Notes: a model not told the origin generated them from the sequence alone. Positions 16,903 through 25,878 are shown, numbered from the stretch's first letter. The stretch is 64,000 bases of DNA from Streptomyces sp. Ag109_O5-1 (GCF_003814875.1 NZ_RKQF01000001.1:11284001-11348000), one strand, 5' to 3'. Numbers and translations are program-made.

Positions 16903-17300
16903 GAAGCGAACACACGACGCCGCATCCCTGCCTCACCCCGAGCGACACCATGCCTGACCAGCAGAAATCATGGATGCCTACTCGACGTCACCACCGACTA
17001 CGGGCCAGAGGCACTCGTCTGACAGACCCCACGCCAGTCGAATACGGCCTTGGATGCCGGTGTCTCCGATAAGAATGCCGCTGAGGGCAGCGGCGTCGAT
17101 AGAGTGCCGTCATGCCGTATTGGCCGACGGCGCTCCAACTCGGCGGGCGCCCGACGACGGGCACGGGACCCCGGGAAGCGGTCCGACAGTTTTCCAGCCC
17201 TACGAAGCTGGCGTGAACTCGCGTGGCAGGGGGCCGACTTCACCTAGGGAGCAGTGCAGACATGCCGAAGGGGTATGCCCAGTGGGGGAACGTTCTCTTC
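16903..17300. other. Intergenic stretch before the IS3 element
   Basis: About 400 bp with no recognisable product on either strand. It separates an accessory-gene remnant from an IS3 end. Confidence 0.4.
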
Positions 17301-17329
17301 TGTCAATCCCCTCGGACTGTGGAGATCTT

Positions 17330-18262
17330 CTAAGCGGCCAGCTCCAAGGCGGAGTTGGCTCGGTGGTCGTGTTCGTAGTCGATCGGACTCCGGTAACCGC
17401 ACACGCTGTGTAGTCGGTGTGTGTTGTAGAAGGCGGTGATCCAGGTCGCGATCCTCAGGCGGGCCTCGGTGCGGGTGGCGAAGGTGTGCCGATGGACGTA
17501 CTCGACCTTGAGTACGCTGTTGAACGCCTCGCTGACGGCGTTGTCGAAACACGACCCGACCCGGCCCATGGACTGCGTCACGCCCAGACGCCGGCAGGCC
17601 CAGCGGAAGCGCCGGGACACATATTCGCTGCCCCTGTCGCTGTGGAAGATGACGCCCTTGACGTCGCCGCCACGGGTGGCCGCGGCCATGTTCAAGGACG
17701 CAACGACGAGTTCTGCGTCGTGACGTGCACCCATCGCGTAGCCGAGCAGGCGGCGCGAGAACAGGTCGATGACGGTGGCCAGATACAGCTTGCCCTCACC
17801 GGTGGCGATCTCCGTCATGTCGCCACACCACACCTGATCTGGAGCGTCGGCGGTGAAGTCGCGGCGGACAAAGTCCGCGAACGCGGGCCGTTTGCCGGGG
17901 CGGGTCAGCCCGCCCCGTCGGCGGATCTTCCGTCCGGCCAGGCCGAGTTCGGCCATGAGACGCGCGACGGTGTTCACCGAGACGCGCCAGCCGGCGCGGA
18001 TCAGGAGGAGCCAGACCTTCGGAGAACCGTAGGTGCCGCCGGACTTCTCGAAGATCTGTCGGATCGCGTCGGCCAACTGTCCTCGCCGCACTTCACGAGC
18101 GGTGGTGGGCTTGTCGCGCCACTTGTAGAACCAGGACTCCGACACTCCCAGAACCCGGCAGGCCAGGCGGTGCGGGACGTGGTGCTCGGCCCTCTGGTTA
18201 CCGATGAACGCGGCCAGGGCGGCCGGGTCCGTTCCGGTCACTTCACCCAGAGGACCATGCAT
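17330..18262 (-). CDS. IS3-family transposase OrfB
   Basis: A 310-residue integrase-type DDE protein. HTH_21 region (EIRQIFEKSGGTYGSPKVW-like, here QIFEKSGGTYGSPKVWLLLI), then PDQVWCGDMTEIA (first Asp), GVIFHSDRGSEYVSRRFRWA (second Asp) and CFDNAVSEAFNSVLKVEYVH (Glu). The C-terminus ends IATWITAFYNTHRLHSVCGY-RSP, as usual. The frame overlaps orfA by 25 bp, so the active protein is probably made as an OrfAB fusion by programmed frameshifting or by coupled re-initiation at the ATG at 18262. Confidence 0.93.
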   Translation of the reverse strand: MHGPLGEVTGTDPAALAAFIGNQRAEHHVPHRLACRVLGVSESWFYKWRDKPTTAREVRRGQLADAIRQIFEKSGGTYGSPKVWLLLIRAGWRVSVNTVARLMAELGLAGRKIRRRGGLTRPGKRPAFADFVRRDFTADAPDQVWCGDMTEIATGEGKLYLATVIDLFSRRLLGYAMGARHDAELVVASLNMAAATRGGDVKGVIFHSDRGSEYVSRRFRWACRRLGVTQSMGRVGSCFDNAVSEAFNSVLKVEYVHRHTFATRTEARLRIATWITAFYNTHRLHSVCGYRSPIDYEHDHRANSALELAA

Positions 18263-18567
18263 CGCTTGAGGACATCACGCTCCATCTCCAGCTCGCGGAT
18301 CCGCTTGTTCTTCTCCGCCGCATCCCGCCGCAGCCGCTCCAACTCGGCCCGCTCGGCTTCGCGCAGCCGCCCGCCCGGTGCGGGCTCGGCAGGCTGGTCG
18401 GACGACGCCGACCCGTTGCGCCGCCACCGTGACACCCAGCTGTGTAGCGTGCCGGAATGCACACCGAGCTCCTCGGCGACCTCCGGGATCGGCCTGCCCG
18501 TCTCGATCACAATGCGTACAGCACCCTCACGAAACTCAGGCGTGTACGTGCGTTGCTTGGACCCCAT
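18238..18567 (-). CDS. IS3-family transposase OrfA
   Basis: A 109-residue protein beginning MGSKQRTYTPEFREGAVRIV. The HTH (PIPEVAEELGVHSGTLHSWV) binds the element ends, and a leucine-zipper-like helix follows (AERAELERLRRDAAEKNKRI, RELEMERDVLKRCM). It is the usual partner of OrfB. The start is set at the conserved MGSKQRTY rather than an ATG 21 bp upstream. The last codons overlap orfB. Confidence 0.9.
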   Translation of the reverse strand: MGSKQRTYTPEFREGAVRIVIETGRPIPEVAEELGVHSGTLHSWVSRWRRNGSASSDQPAEPAPGGRLREAERAELERLRRDAAEKNKRIRELEMERDVLKRCMVLWVK

Positions 18568-18754
18568 GAACCCCAACTTCCCCTGCAATCACGGACTCCA
18601 CGCTAAGAGGGGAGGGACAGCCCGGCCGATGAGGGACACGGCCGATGAGAGCTCCCCCAGCATGCCACTGCCCCAGGCAACTCAACAACGAGCGTTGCCT
18701 CCAGGCCGTCGGGCAGTTCCCTGCCCGACGCCGCGGACGGGAGCTTGCCGATGC

Positions 18755-18811
18755 CCCACACGGCAATCAGCGTCTTCCCAGCTCAACTATCCCTCGAAAG
18801 GAACCGCACCC
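18755..18811. repeat. 57-bp inverted copy of the ISKra4-type left end
   Basis: This stretch is the exact complement of 12084..12140, ending CCCTCGAAAGGAACCGCACCC at 18791..18811. No transposase accompanies it. It is a solo terminus, or the other end of a rearranged copy, 6.6 kb from its partner. Confidence 0.85.
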
Positions 18812-18831
18812 AACTCCGACTTACCCGACCG

Positions 18832-19083
18832 ATGACCGCCGACCTCCGCCGCCCCTGGGAGAAGCCGACCGAGCCCGGCCGTCTCATCCCGGCCCAGATC
18901 CGCAGGGGGTTCAGAAACCTCCGCCCACAGCTTGCAAACCCGGCTCGTGCCCCGAAACCCAACCGGCCCGGTCCCGGACGCCCGCTCAGCTGGAAGAACG
19001 GGCATCGCGCCACGCGCTACGAAGTGGGCAAGACGGCCAGACGCGCAGGCGCCATCGCCGAACGCAACCAGGTCAGACCCTGA
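18832..19083 (+). pseudogene. Transposase C-terminal remnant (IS701-like)
   Basis: The frame MTADLRRPWEKPTEPGRLIP, AQIRRGFRNLRPQLANPARA, PKPNRPGPGRPLSWKNGHRA and TRYEVGKTARRAG resembles the basic, Pro-rich tail of a group of Streptomyces DDE transposases related to IS701. The catalytic part is missing and the solo ISKra4-type end lies directly upstream. The family assignment is from memory of the tail pattern. Confidence 0.55.
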
Positions 19084-19241
19084 AGAACAAGCCAGGCGAG
19101 AGCGGGCAACGTTCGTCGACGGTTTTGGACAGCACTGAGCGATCAGTCAGCTCGAAAATGTCGATGAGACCTGGCAACGCCGGCGCTCGACCGGGAGGGA
19201 CGGCGCCGAACGCTCGTACGGGTCCGTGCGAGGATCGCGAC

Positions 19242-19769
19242 GTGAACGATCTGCACTTCCGCCTTGCCGGCGTCGCCGACCTCGCCACTCTCGTTCGTCT
19301 GCGCGACGACGCTGCCCGCTGGATGCTCGCCCAGGGAATCACCGGCCAGTGGCAGCCCGGCCAACTGGACGAGGAGCACTTCCGTAAGACCATGGCGAAT
19401 GGTGAGGTCTGGCTCGCCCAGGCCGACGGCCGGGTGATCGGAGCCTGGGAACTGTGGTGGGAAGACGAGGATGCCTGGGGACCGCAGCCGCCGGTGGCCG
19501 GCTACGTGCATCGGCTGATGGTGGACCGCAGCAGGGCCACGCCGGGGACGGGGCGTTTTCTGCTGCGTGCTGCGGAGCGCCGCGTTGCTGCGGAGGGGCG
19601 GGCGTTCGTGCGTCTGGACTGCCTGGCTGGCAACGCGCGCCTGAACACCTACTACCTGAACGCCGGTTACCGGGTCGTCGGCCAGAAAGCAGATAAGCCG
19701 CAGCCGGGCGGTGTACCCAAGTCGTTCACGCTCCTGGAGAAAACCTGCGGGCCGACAGCGGGCGGCTGA
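19242..19769 (+). CDS. GNAT-family N-acetyltransferase
   Basis: A 175-residue single GNAT domain. The N-terminal FRLAGVADLATLVRLRDDAA is beta1-alpha1. EVWLAQADGRVIGAWELWW is strands 2-4. VAGYVHRLMVDRSRATPGTG gives the acetyl-CoA binding turn, with a P-loop that is less basic than usual. VRLDCLAGNARLNTYYLNAG-YRVVG is the C-terminal part with the conserved N-x-Y region. It starts with GTG. The substrate is unknown. It is followed 85 bp later by a VOC protein in the same direction. Confidence 0.88.
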   Translation: MNDLHFRLAGVADLATLVRLRDDAARWMLAQGITGQWQPGQLDEEHFRKTMANGEVWLAQADGRVIGAWELWWEDEDAWGPQPPVAGYVHRLMVDRSRATPGTGRFLLRAAERRVAAEGRAFVRLDCLAGNARLNTYYLNAGYRVVGQKADKPQPGGVPKSFTLLEKTCGPTAGG

Positions 19770-19854
19770 GCGGACGTGGCCAGGGGACACGTCGGGCGGA
19801 TCCGCCTGGGGAAATGAGCGGCGGGGTCCCCCTGGTACGCGGTACGGTGCGCCG

Positions 19855-20289
19855 ATGTCAGCGATCAAGAAGTTCCAAGTCACCTTTGACTGCGCAGAAC
19901 CTGAGCGCCTCGCTCGCTTCTGGTGCGAAGTGTTGGGGTACGTCACCCCGCCGCCACCGGAGGGGTACACCACCTGGGACGATTTCAACCGCACCCTGCC
20001 CCCTGAGAAGCAGGGATCATGGTTCGCCTGCAGTGATCCCTCAGGTGTGGGCCCGCGCCTGTACTTCCAGCGCGTTCCCGAGGGGAAGATCGTCAAGAAT
20101 CGGGTCCATCTCGACGTCCGGGTCGGCACCGGGCTTGTGGGGGACGAGCGCCTCGCCACGCTCGAAGCCGAGTGCGCACGACTGGTCGCGCTCGGCGCGA
20201 CCCATGTGCAAACGCTGTACGCCGATGAGGAAAACGAGTCGTGCATCCCGATGCTGGACATCGAGGGCAACGAGTTCTGTATCGACTGA
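19855..20289 (+). CDS. VOC-family (glyoxalase-like) protein
   Basis: A 144-residue protein of the vicinal oxygen chelate fold. It begins AIKKFQVTFDCAEPERLARF-WCEVLGY, the usual first beta-alpha unit with an FDC motif, and ends SCIPMLDIEGNEFCID, the last metal-side strand. RVHLDVRVG carries the possible metal His and the final Glu is in EGNEFC. The protein may bind a small ligand or carry out a lyase or dioxygenase-like reaction, which sequence alone does not settle. A hairpin follows the stop. Confidence 0.85.
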   Translation: MSAIKKFQVTFDCAEPERLARFWCEVLGYVTPPPPEGYTTWDDFNRTLPPEKQGSWFACSDPSGVGPRLYFQRVPEGKIVKNRVHLDVRVGTGLVGDERLATLEAECARLVALGATHVQTLYADEENESCIPMLDIEGNEFCID

Positions 20290-20301
20290 ACGCTCTCCGA
20301 G

Positions 20302-20330
20302 CCGGGGAGGTGGGGAGCCGCCTCCCTCGG
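20302..20330 (+). terminator. Hairpin after VOC gene
   Basis: CCGGGGAGG and CCTCCCTCGG can pair with one bulge around a 10-base loop, 12 bp after the VOC stop codon. There is no U-tract, as is usual in this group. Confidence 0.45.
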
Positions 20331-20358
20331 GCCTCTCTGGTCCCGCATGGGGAGGGAG

Positions 20359-20600
20359 TTAGCTCATGAGGGCGAGGTGGTGCATCCGGGCGATGCCGAG
20401 CAGGATCTTCCATGCCTTCATCCGCGCGAAGACGTGCTCAACGCGTGTCCGGACCTTGCAGTGGGAGACGTGGCTCTGACCGGGTCGCTCGGACGGCGAT
20501 CCGCCGGGATTCCTGGTGGGAAGGGTTGTCGGTCCGGGCTTTGGCGTGCAGGTACAGGGTGCACCGGCGGTTGGTGCGCGAGGTGTTGTGCTCGTCGTGG
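20359..20600 (-). pseudogene. IS5-family transposase remnant
   Basis: The minus strand gives VRTRVEHVFARMKAWKILLG followed by IARMHHLALMS-stop, the C-terminal Glu-helix region of an IS5-type transposase, with a short internal deletion after KAWKIL. In another frame the upstream piece reads HAKARTDNPSHQESRRIAVR. Two frames are needed, so the gene is dead. It is not the same subgroup as the element at 2328..3056. Confidence 0.6.
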
Positions 20601-20824
20601 CCGTCCTCGCGGAAGGGGCTGGCGCGTCATGCTTCCGCGCTCGGCTCGTCTCGAACGAAAGCTTCAGGAAAGCGCACGTGTTCCGGCGGACCTGGCCAGG
20701 TGCTGCCGCAACCTCACGGTTTCGAGGGTGCCGAGGAGGCCGGCCGGTCGCCTCGACACTCGCGCCATGCAGACCTGAGGACTTCGAGCTCGGTGCGGGG
20801 GAAGTGCTCACCCCACTTGCCGCG

Positions 20825-21205
20825 TTATGGGCTTTCGCCGTACTCCCTCACGACCTCGTCGAAGCAACGAATCACCGCTCGGGCAACGACGTCGATGTCC
20901 TGCCGGGTGGACCAGATCTCGGAACCCGTGTTGTCGTGGGCACTACCGTGGGCCAGCTCCAGCAGGCGGATCCACACGTTGGTGCCTTCACGGTAGAAGA
21001 TCCATCGGAAGGCGGTGGGCTCGGCCTCGAACTGCGCCCGACATTCGGTCTCGCCGACGACCAGACGTGTTAATGCCGTCAAGAACTCTTCGGGGGCAGC
21101 GGTGATATAGGAGGCCGTGACTTCAGCTTCCGCGTGGCGGTCGCTCACGATGCAGTGGGCCCAACCCTGTCCGGACAGGACCCAGTCGAGTCGCAGGAGG
21201 GCCAT
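20825..21205 (-). CDS. Conserved hypothetical protein
   Basis: A 126-residue protein beginning MALLRLDWVLSGQGWAHCIV with a good AGGAGGGG ribosome binding site. It contains ASYITAAPEEFLTALTRLVV, FRWIFYREGTNVWIRLLELA and EIWSTRQDIDVVARAVIRCF. This mixed beta-alpha protein type is common in Streptomyces, has no assigned function, and is compact enough to be an immunity or sensor protein (inference). The longer frame upstream contains unrelated relic sequence and was not included. Confidence 0.7.
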   Translation of the reverse strand: MALLRLDWVLSGQGWAHCIVSDRHAEAEVTASYITAAPEEFLTALTRLVVGETECRAQFEAEPTAFRWIFYREGTNVWIRLLELAHGSAHDNTGSEIWSTRQDIDVVARAVIRCFDEVVREYGESP

Positions 21206-21339
21206 TCTCGTTCCCCTCCTTCGGTCGAGGGTTCCCTGCGCTGATCTCCAAGGGTCCCTGAAATACATCAGAGTTTGCGGCATGGCGAGACTGATGACGA
21301 GCGGATTCTCAGGCACTGGCCGCCGCTCGACGATCGGGC

Positions 21340-21475
21340 AGACGCCCGGGGCGGCGGCGTGGCCGGCGAGATGTATCAAGGCGGCGTGCGGGTCCATACC
21401 GAAGGCCGCGGCAACGAGCTTGGGGGCCTTGGTCTTCAGCAGGCCGACGAGCCGGGTGCCGCGAATCATGCGGGG
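21340..21475 (-). pseudogene. Possible integrase remnant
   Basis: The minus strand reads GTRLVGLLKTKAPKLVAAAF then GMDPHAALIHLAGH. This resembles the C-terminal end of a group of Streptomyces integrase-like proteins, recalled from pattern only. It is in frame with the hypothetical gene downstream but shows no resemblance after GH. Confidence 0.3.
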
Positions 21476-21518
21476 TGGCAAGCCGCAGTCGTCAAGAACG
21501 CAGGAATGACAGGCAGTT

Positions 21519-21541
21519 GAGGCCGGGCTCCGCCCGGCCTC
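21519..21541. terminator. Strong GC hairpin
   Basis: GAGGCCGGGC and GCCCGGCCTC pair perfectly (10 bp) around a 3-base loop. It lies between two relics, so it is probably an old bidirectional terminator. Confidence 0.6.
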
Positions 21542-21612
21542 GGTTCCCTTGGTGACGATGACGTGCGGGTTGTCCGTCCGTTGCGCCTCACGCGGGATAG
21601 GGCCGTTTCCTC

Positions 21613-22180
21613 AGCCGGTCCGTATGGGCCTGCTGGTCGACAGCAACATCATCGAGACCGGAAGAGACTCGTACTGCCTTGCCCAGACACGCCCAACCGA
21701 AATTCTCCGCGAGATAGGCCCCCACCAAGCGGCCCCGGGGCTGACTCCGTCATCACTCCATCGCGCGTACGGAGCCTCGAAGCAGGGGCGCGGAACGGCG
21801 AAGACCAGATGCCCTCCGGGTACCAGGACTTGCCGCACGGCGCCGACCCTGCGGTCATCCACTCCACACTGCCAGTCGCAACAGTGGCCGGGGAACAGCC
21901 GTCGTCCACGGCATAACGTGCGCCGGTCGCGATGGTCTGCCCGGCGGCCCGAGCTGTGGCCGATCATGCGCGGTGACGGGTCGCTACCGGTCACGGACCC
22001 CCGTGACCGGCCAGCGCGCGGGTGATCAGCCTCTCCCCACACCCAAGATCCTGGATGCGCTGACCATGTAGGTCCGCAGGAAGCCGGTCGAAGAGAACAT
22101 CGCGAGCGAACTCGTCCATCGCAGAGCCGGTCCGCACCCGCTCGGCATACCAATCACCCGAATGAACCACAGCATTGAAG
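21613..22180 (-). pseudogene. Class I SAM-dependent methyltransferase, broken
   Basis: The first part reads SGDWYAERVRTGSAMDEFAR, LFDRLPADLHGQRIQDLGCG and ERLITRALAGHGG (SAM motif I region, then a stop at 21991). After decayed sequence the C-terminal part in another frame reads VLVPGGHLVFAVPRPCFEAP and YARWSDDGVSPG, the usual strand-5 region of these enzymes. At least one frameshift and loss of motifs II-III make it inactive. Confidence 0.6.
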
Positions 22181-22286
22181 CAGAGCAGGCACCGAACGCT
22201 CCGGGGGGCCACCCCACTCTGTCCACCGGGGCCGCGGCCACTACACACAGCCGAAGCCAAGTATGCGTGCCGCGGTAGTGAAGCCA

Positions 22287-23228
22287 TCAGAAGAGAACCC
22301 GAAGGGGTGTTCCGGCACTCCACGCGGCGATGTCCTCGACTGCATCTCGGTAGAAGACCTCGTACAGATCCCGGCTCACGTAACCGATGTGCGGGGTGAC
22401 CACGGCGTTGGGCAGGGAACGCAGAGGGTGGTCGGAAGGGAGGGGTTCTCGGTCGAAGACGTCCAGCGCCGCCGAGGCGATTCTCTTCTCGGCCAACGCC
22501 TTGATCAGCGCCGTCTCGTCCACGACGGGCCCGCGTGAGGTGTTCACCAGAATCGCCGTCGACTTCATGAGGCCCAGTTCGTGCTCGCCCACCAGGCCCC
22601 GGGTGCGCTGGCTGAGTACGACATGAATGCTCAGCACGTCGGAGTGCGTGAACAACTCGTCTCGCGAAACAGAAACCGCTCCCTTCGCCTCGGCGTCCGC
22701 AGGCGTCAGGTTCTGGCTCCAGGCAATGGTCCGCATGCCGAAAGCACGCCCGATCTCCGCCACCGAGGTCCCCAGTCGGCCGAGCCCCAGGACTCCGAGA
22801 GTGGCCCCTCTCAGGCTCGCTCCCAGGCCCTCCTGCCAGCCACCTCGGCGTACTGAGTCCACTTGCTGCGGGATCAGACGTGCCGCGGAGAGGATGAGCC
22901 CCCAGGTGAGTTCGACCGTCGGATACGAGAAATAGCCCGTACCGCAGACGGTGACGCCCAGACGGCGCGCCGCGCCCAGGTCGACCGCCGCGTTCACGGG
23001 ACCGGTGGTGACGAGCAACCTCAGACGTGGCAGCTCACTCAGGGTCGAGGACGGAAAGGGAGTCCGCTCCCGCATGGCCACCACCACGTCGTACTCGGCC
23101 AGTGCCGCCACAACCGCCTTCTCGTCGTCGAAGGCCTCGGTGAATACATGCACCTCGGCGTGGAGCGAATCCCAGTCGGCCAGGCCCAGCGCCACGCTCT
23201 GATAGTCGTCCAGGATCGCGATCCTCAT
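22287..23228 (-). CDS. D-2-hydroxyacid dehydrogenase
   Basis: A 313-residue member of the D-isomer-specific 2-hydroxyacid dehydrogenase family. The nucleotide-binding motif is LGVLGLGRLGTSVAEIGRAF (about 145-164). The catalytic residues appear as the Arg in LVNTSRGPVVDETAL, the Glu in LDVFDREPLP, and the His in VVTPHIGYVS. The enzyme would reduce a 2-keto acid or oxidise a D-2-hydroxyacid with NAD(P). It starts at an ATG with no close upstream partner. The metallo-hydrolase gene at 23326..24183 is in the same direction 97 bp upstream, so the two may be co-transcribed. Confidence 0.93.
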   Translation of the reverse strand: MRIAILDDYQSVALGLADWDSLHAEVHVFTEAFDDEKAVVAALAEYDVVVAMRERTPFPSSTLSELPRLRLLVTTGPVNAAVDLGAARRLGVTVCGTGYFSYPTVELTWGLILSAARLIPQQVDSVRRGGWQEGLGASLRGATLGVLGLGRLGTSVAEIGRAFGMRTIAWSQNLTPADAEAKGAVSVSRDELFTHSDVLSIHVVLSQRTRGLVGEHELGLMKSTAILVNTSRGPVVDETALIKALAEKRIASAALDVFDREPLPSDHPLRSLPNAVVTPHIGYVSRDLYEVFYRDAVEDIAAWSAGTPLRVLF

Positions 23229-23325
23229 GGGTAATCCTCTCGCTCTCGGCAATCGAGCCGACAGCCCGGGCCGCTGCGCGGGCTGGGGCGGAACTTTCGT
23301 CCGTCTCAGGTTTGCACCTGCCCCA

Positions 23326-24183
23326 TCACCCCCCGAGCAGCCTGACCGCCCCATACCACAATGGACCCCGGTTGAGCCGGTCCGGATAGAGCGCCGCCAT
23401 CCGGTCGTAGAACTCGCGGGCCGTAGGTTTGTCGTCGAGCAGCCGGATGGCGTCCACCAGGTACTGCCGGGTCTGGTCGAGAATGGCGGGATCGTCTGCG
23501 AGTTGCTTGTTCTTGTGGCCCGCCACGATGGCACGCGGTTCTAGCGCGGCGACGCGGTCGATGGCGGTGAGCCATGCCTGGAGACCGCCGTCGCCGCCTT
23601 CGAGGATGTACTGGTGTACGCCGTTGTAGGCGACGTCGCCGGCCACCACGAGGCCGATGGACGGTACGTGCAGAACGGATGTCTCGTCGCTGTCCGTGTG
23701 CCCGACCTCGACGGCCTGGATCAGGTCCTGCTCCAGCAGGAAGCCGTCGGCGGGAACGGGACGGGCCACCACAGGGCTGTCGGGAATCAGCCCGGGAAAA
23801 CGCCTGTCCCACATCTCCGCACGCCCCTGGGTGGCCTCCCGCCGCATGACCTCGATGGTGCCGCGGGTCGCGTAGACCGTGACATCACCGAACCGTTTCA
23901 GGAGCTCCGCCATGCCGAACCAGTGATCGCCGTCCCCATGGGTGTTGTAGATGTGGGTCAGGCGCTTTCCGGACCGCTCCACCCAGTCGCCCACCTTCTC
24001 GGTCTGCTCATGGGTGAAAGGCGGATCGACCAGCACGCCGTCGACCTCACCGAAGATCAGCGTCGACGTCAGCGGCGAGGACACCAGCCGGTCACCCTCC
24101 GGCAGGCGTTCCTCGCCGGCGCGGGGCGCTCCGTCCGACACAAAGGTCTCGTACGCCAGAGTGCTGGGCGTGCCTGCGGTCAT
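23326..24183 (-). CDS. MBL-fold metallo-hydrolase
   Basis: A 285-residue metallo-beta-lactamase-fold protein. The metal motif reads THGDGDHWFG, where the usual HxHxDH has Asp in place of the second His. The third metal ligand is the His in VEVGHTDSDETS, the bridging Asp is in GLVVAGDVAYNGVHQYI, and the last His is in IVAGHKNK. The change at the second His position should alter the first metal site but is compatible with a catalytic site using Asp. The substrate is unknown. It is in the same direction as the dehydrogenase gene downstream. Confidence 0.88.
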   Translation of the reverse strand: MTAGTPSTLAYETFVSDGAPRAGEERLPEGDRLVSSPLTSTLIFGEVDGVLVDPPFTHEQTEKVGDWVERSGKRLTHIYNTHGDGDHWFGMAELLKRFGDVTVYATRGTIEVMRREATQGRAEMWDRRFPGLIPDSPVVARPVPADGFLLEQDLIQAVEVGHTDSDETSVLHVPSIGLVVAGDVAYNGVHQYILEGGDGGLQAWLTAIDRVAALEPRAIVAGHKNKQLADDPAILDQTRQYLVDAIRLLDDKPTAREFYDRMAALYPDRLNRGPLWYGAVRLLGG

Positions 24184-24307
24184 GAGGGTGCCTCCCTAGA
24201 GATGCAGCGTGAGGCCCGCGCGGCTGGCGTAGCCGTCGTGGCGCAGGGCCTCCTCACAGCGTGGGAAGGCAGTTCGATCACAATCGTCAGCGGGCCTCGC
24301 CGGAGTC

Positions 24308-25264
24308 GTGTCGGATGAAGTGCACACAGTGCCCCATCTTCCGGACGTGCGGCAGGTGGCGCATCACGAGAACCTCGTAGTCTCGCCGCACGGGCGCAAC
24401 TACGTGCCGAATGCGGTTGTACGCGTTAGCCGGACGAACAAGCGGAGGATGCGGCCCGCTCACCGGATGGCGCCTGCGTCACTGCTGCTGAATCATCGCG
24501 AGTGTCGGCTGCACGCTGAGGAGGGCGGTAACGTCCGTGGCGTGCTGGACGGTCCTGATGTGGCGGTGACTCTGCGAGGCGGAGTGCGTACTCGTTTCCA
24601 CGCCTGGGAGTTCGTGTGCTGGTTCGCTGACGCATGGGTGGGCCGTCCGGTGGAGCCGGAGGATGGTTGCACCGCTGACGAGTTGGCGGCAGCGGAGGCC
24701 GATCTGGGCTTTGAGCTCCCGGCCGCATTGAGCGAGGGATATGCGCTCTTCGGCCGCCGGGACGACCTGATCCGGCAGCAGGACCCTCTGGTCAATCCAT
24801 CTGGCCTTTATGTCGATGATGCCTTGGACGGCGTCCTGGTCTTCCGTCGAGAGAACCAGGACTGCGCCTTATGGGGCATCCCCCTGACCCAGATCGAGCA
24901 GGACGATCCACCGGTGGTGGTGGAATCGCATCAGGGCTGGGTTCCCTTTCTCGATCGGATGTCCCGGGCATGGGTCGAGTTGGTGCTGAGTGAGTCGCTC
25001 TTCGCGGCGGGCAACGTCTATGACGCCTGCGAGCTGCCCGACGCGCTGATGCCGGATCTCCACGCCCGGTATGCCCGGGTCGCTCTGCCCGACCATCCGA
25101 TGTGGGCGAGCGAGGACGACTCACCGATGCGCTGGTATGCGGCCCCCGGCCGAGTGATTCGGCGGGATGGCCTTCAGGACCAGTCCTGGATCCACGCGCG
25201 CGGGCGCACGGCTTCCGATCTGGAGACCATCCGTGAACAGCTCCCAGGCCCTTGGGTCGGCTGA
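24308..25264 (+). CDS. SMI1/KNR4 (SUKH)-like protein
   Basis: A 318-residue frame from GTG. The first 60 residues look poorly coding, so the true start may be an ATG at 24449 or 24470. The conserved part is CTADELAAAEADLGFELPAA, LSEGYALFGRRDDLIRQQDP and VFRRENQDCALWGIPLTQIE, the SMI1/KNR4 helix-strand core. SUKH proteins often serve as immunity proteins to contact or polymorphic toxins in bacteria, but no toxin gene is next to it. Function remains open. Confidence 0.7.
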   Translation: MSDEVHTVPHLPDVRQVAHHENLVVSPHGRNYVPNAVVRVSRTNKRRMRPAHRMAPASLLLNHRECRLHAEEGGNVRGVLDGPDVAVTLRGGVRTRFHAWEFVCWFADAWVGRPVEPEDGCTADELAAAEADLGFELPAALSEGYALFGRRDDLIRQQDPLVNPSGLYVDDALDGVLVFRRENQDCALWGIPLTQIEQDDPPVVVESHQGWVPFLDRMSRAWVELVLSESLFAAGNVYDACELPDALMPDLHARYARVALPDHPMWASEDDSPMRWYAAPGRVIRRDGLQDQSWIHARGRTASDLETIREQLPGPWVG

Positions 25265-25407
25265 AGTCACATGAAGTCACACCCACCGGGCAGCCGAGGA
25301 GCTCGTTGAACAGGTTCCGCAGGGCAACGGCGTTCACCAGCCCATGCTCGGCGCCGCCCGCCTGCTCGACCTCGCGCGGGTCCGGTGATCTGACGGCGGC
25401 AGCGGGC

Positions 25408-25878
25408 TCAGCTCAGCGTCAAGTGCACCAGGTCGATCTCCGCTTCGCGGGCCCGGGCGAAACACTTGCTCTTCCCCACGACGACGAAGCCGCACTTCTC
25501 CAGCACGCGGATGGAGCCGGCATTGTCGGCGGCGGCGTCGGCGTGCAGCGGCCGCGAGGGCTCCAGCTTGACCAGTTCGGCAAGGGCTGCGGTGGCGATG
25601 CCCTGGCCCCAATGTGCTCGCCCGACGACGTACGTGACCTCACGCTCCGACGGCGGACCGAAGACAGCGGCGTGCCCTGTCACAACGCCGTCGGCGACAA
25701 TGGTTCGCAAGATCACTGACGGGTCCGAGCGTACCTTTGTCCAGTGCTGGTCGAAGTGGCCGCGGTCGTAGTGATACTTCCTGGTCACGGCTGCCATCTG
25801 CTGCAACCTGGCATCCGTCAGATGCTGCCAGAAGATCGGCAGGTCGCTGTCCTCAAGCTCGCGCAGAGAAATGCCCAT
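25408..25878 (-). CDS. GNAT-family N-acetyltransferase
   Basis: A 156-residue RimJ-like GNAT. It begins MGISLRELEDSDLPIFWQHL. TYVVGRAHWGQGIATAALAE carries the acetyl-CoA binding Q/RxxGxA motif (GQGIAT). SIRVLEKCGFVVVGKSKCFA is the typical alpha4-beta7 part (N-x-x-S-x-R-V-L-E-K-x-G-F). The substrate is unknown. An upstream in-frame ATG at 25899 would add seven residues. Confidence 0.9.
   Translation of the reverse strand: MGISLRELEDSDLPIFWQHLTDARLQQMAAVTRKYHYDRGHFDQHWTKVRSDPSVILRTIVADGVVTGHAAVFGPPSEREVTYVVGRAHWGQGIATAALAELVKLEPSRPLHADAAADNAGSIRVLEKCGFVVVGKSKCFARAREAEIDLVHLTLS

Larger units (their letters stand above)
17301..18619 (-). mobile_element. IS3-family element
   Basis: The ends are imperfect inverted repeats of about 24 bp. 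The left end is 17301..17324, starting TGTCAATCCCCTC. The right end is 18596..18619, whose complement starts TGTCCCTCCCCTC. Both end in GTGGAG on the inner side, and the element is bounded by TG/CA. It is 1319 bp long and holds overlapping orfA and orfB. The three bases outside each end differ (TTC and GCC), so no target duplication is left. Confidence 0.85.

Noticed and set aside
17417..18835. 472-codon plus-strand frame across the IS3 element
   Set aside because: It is antisense to orfA/orfB, whose motifs are clear.
21206..21481. Extension of the hypothetical protein at 20825..21205
   Set aside because: The extra N-terminal sequence contains unrelated integrase-like relic, and a strong ribosome binding site precedes the ATG at 21205.
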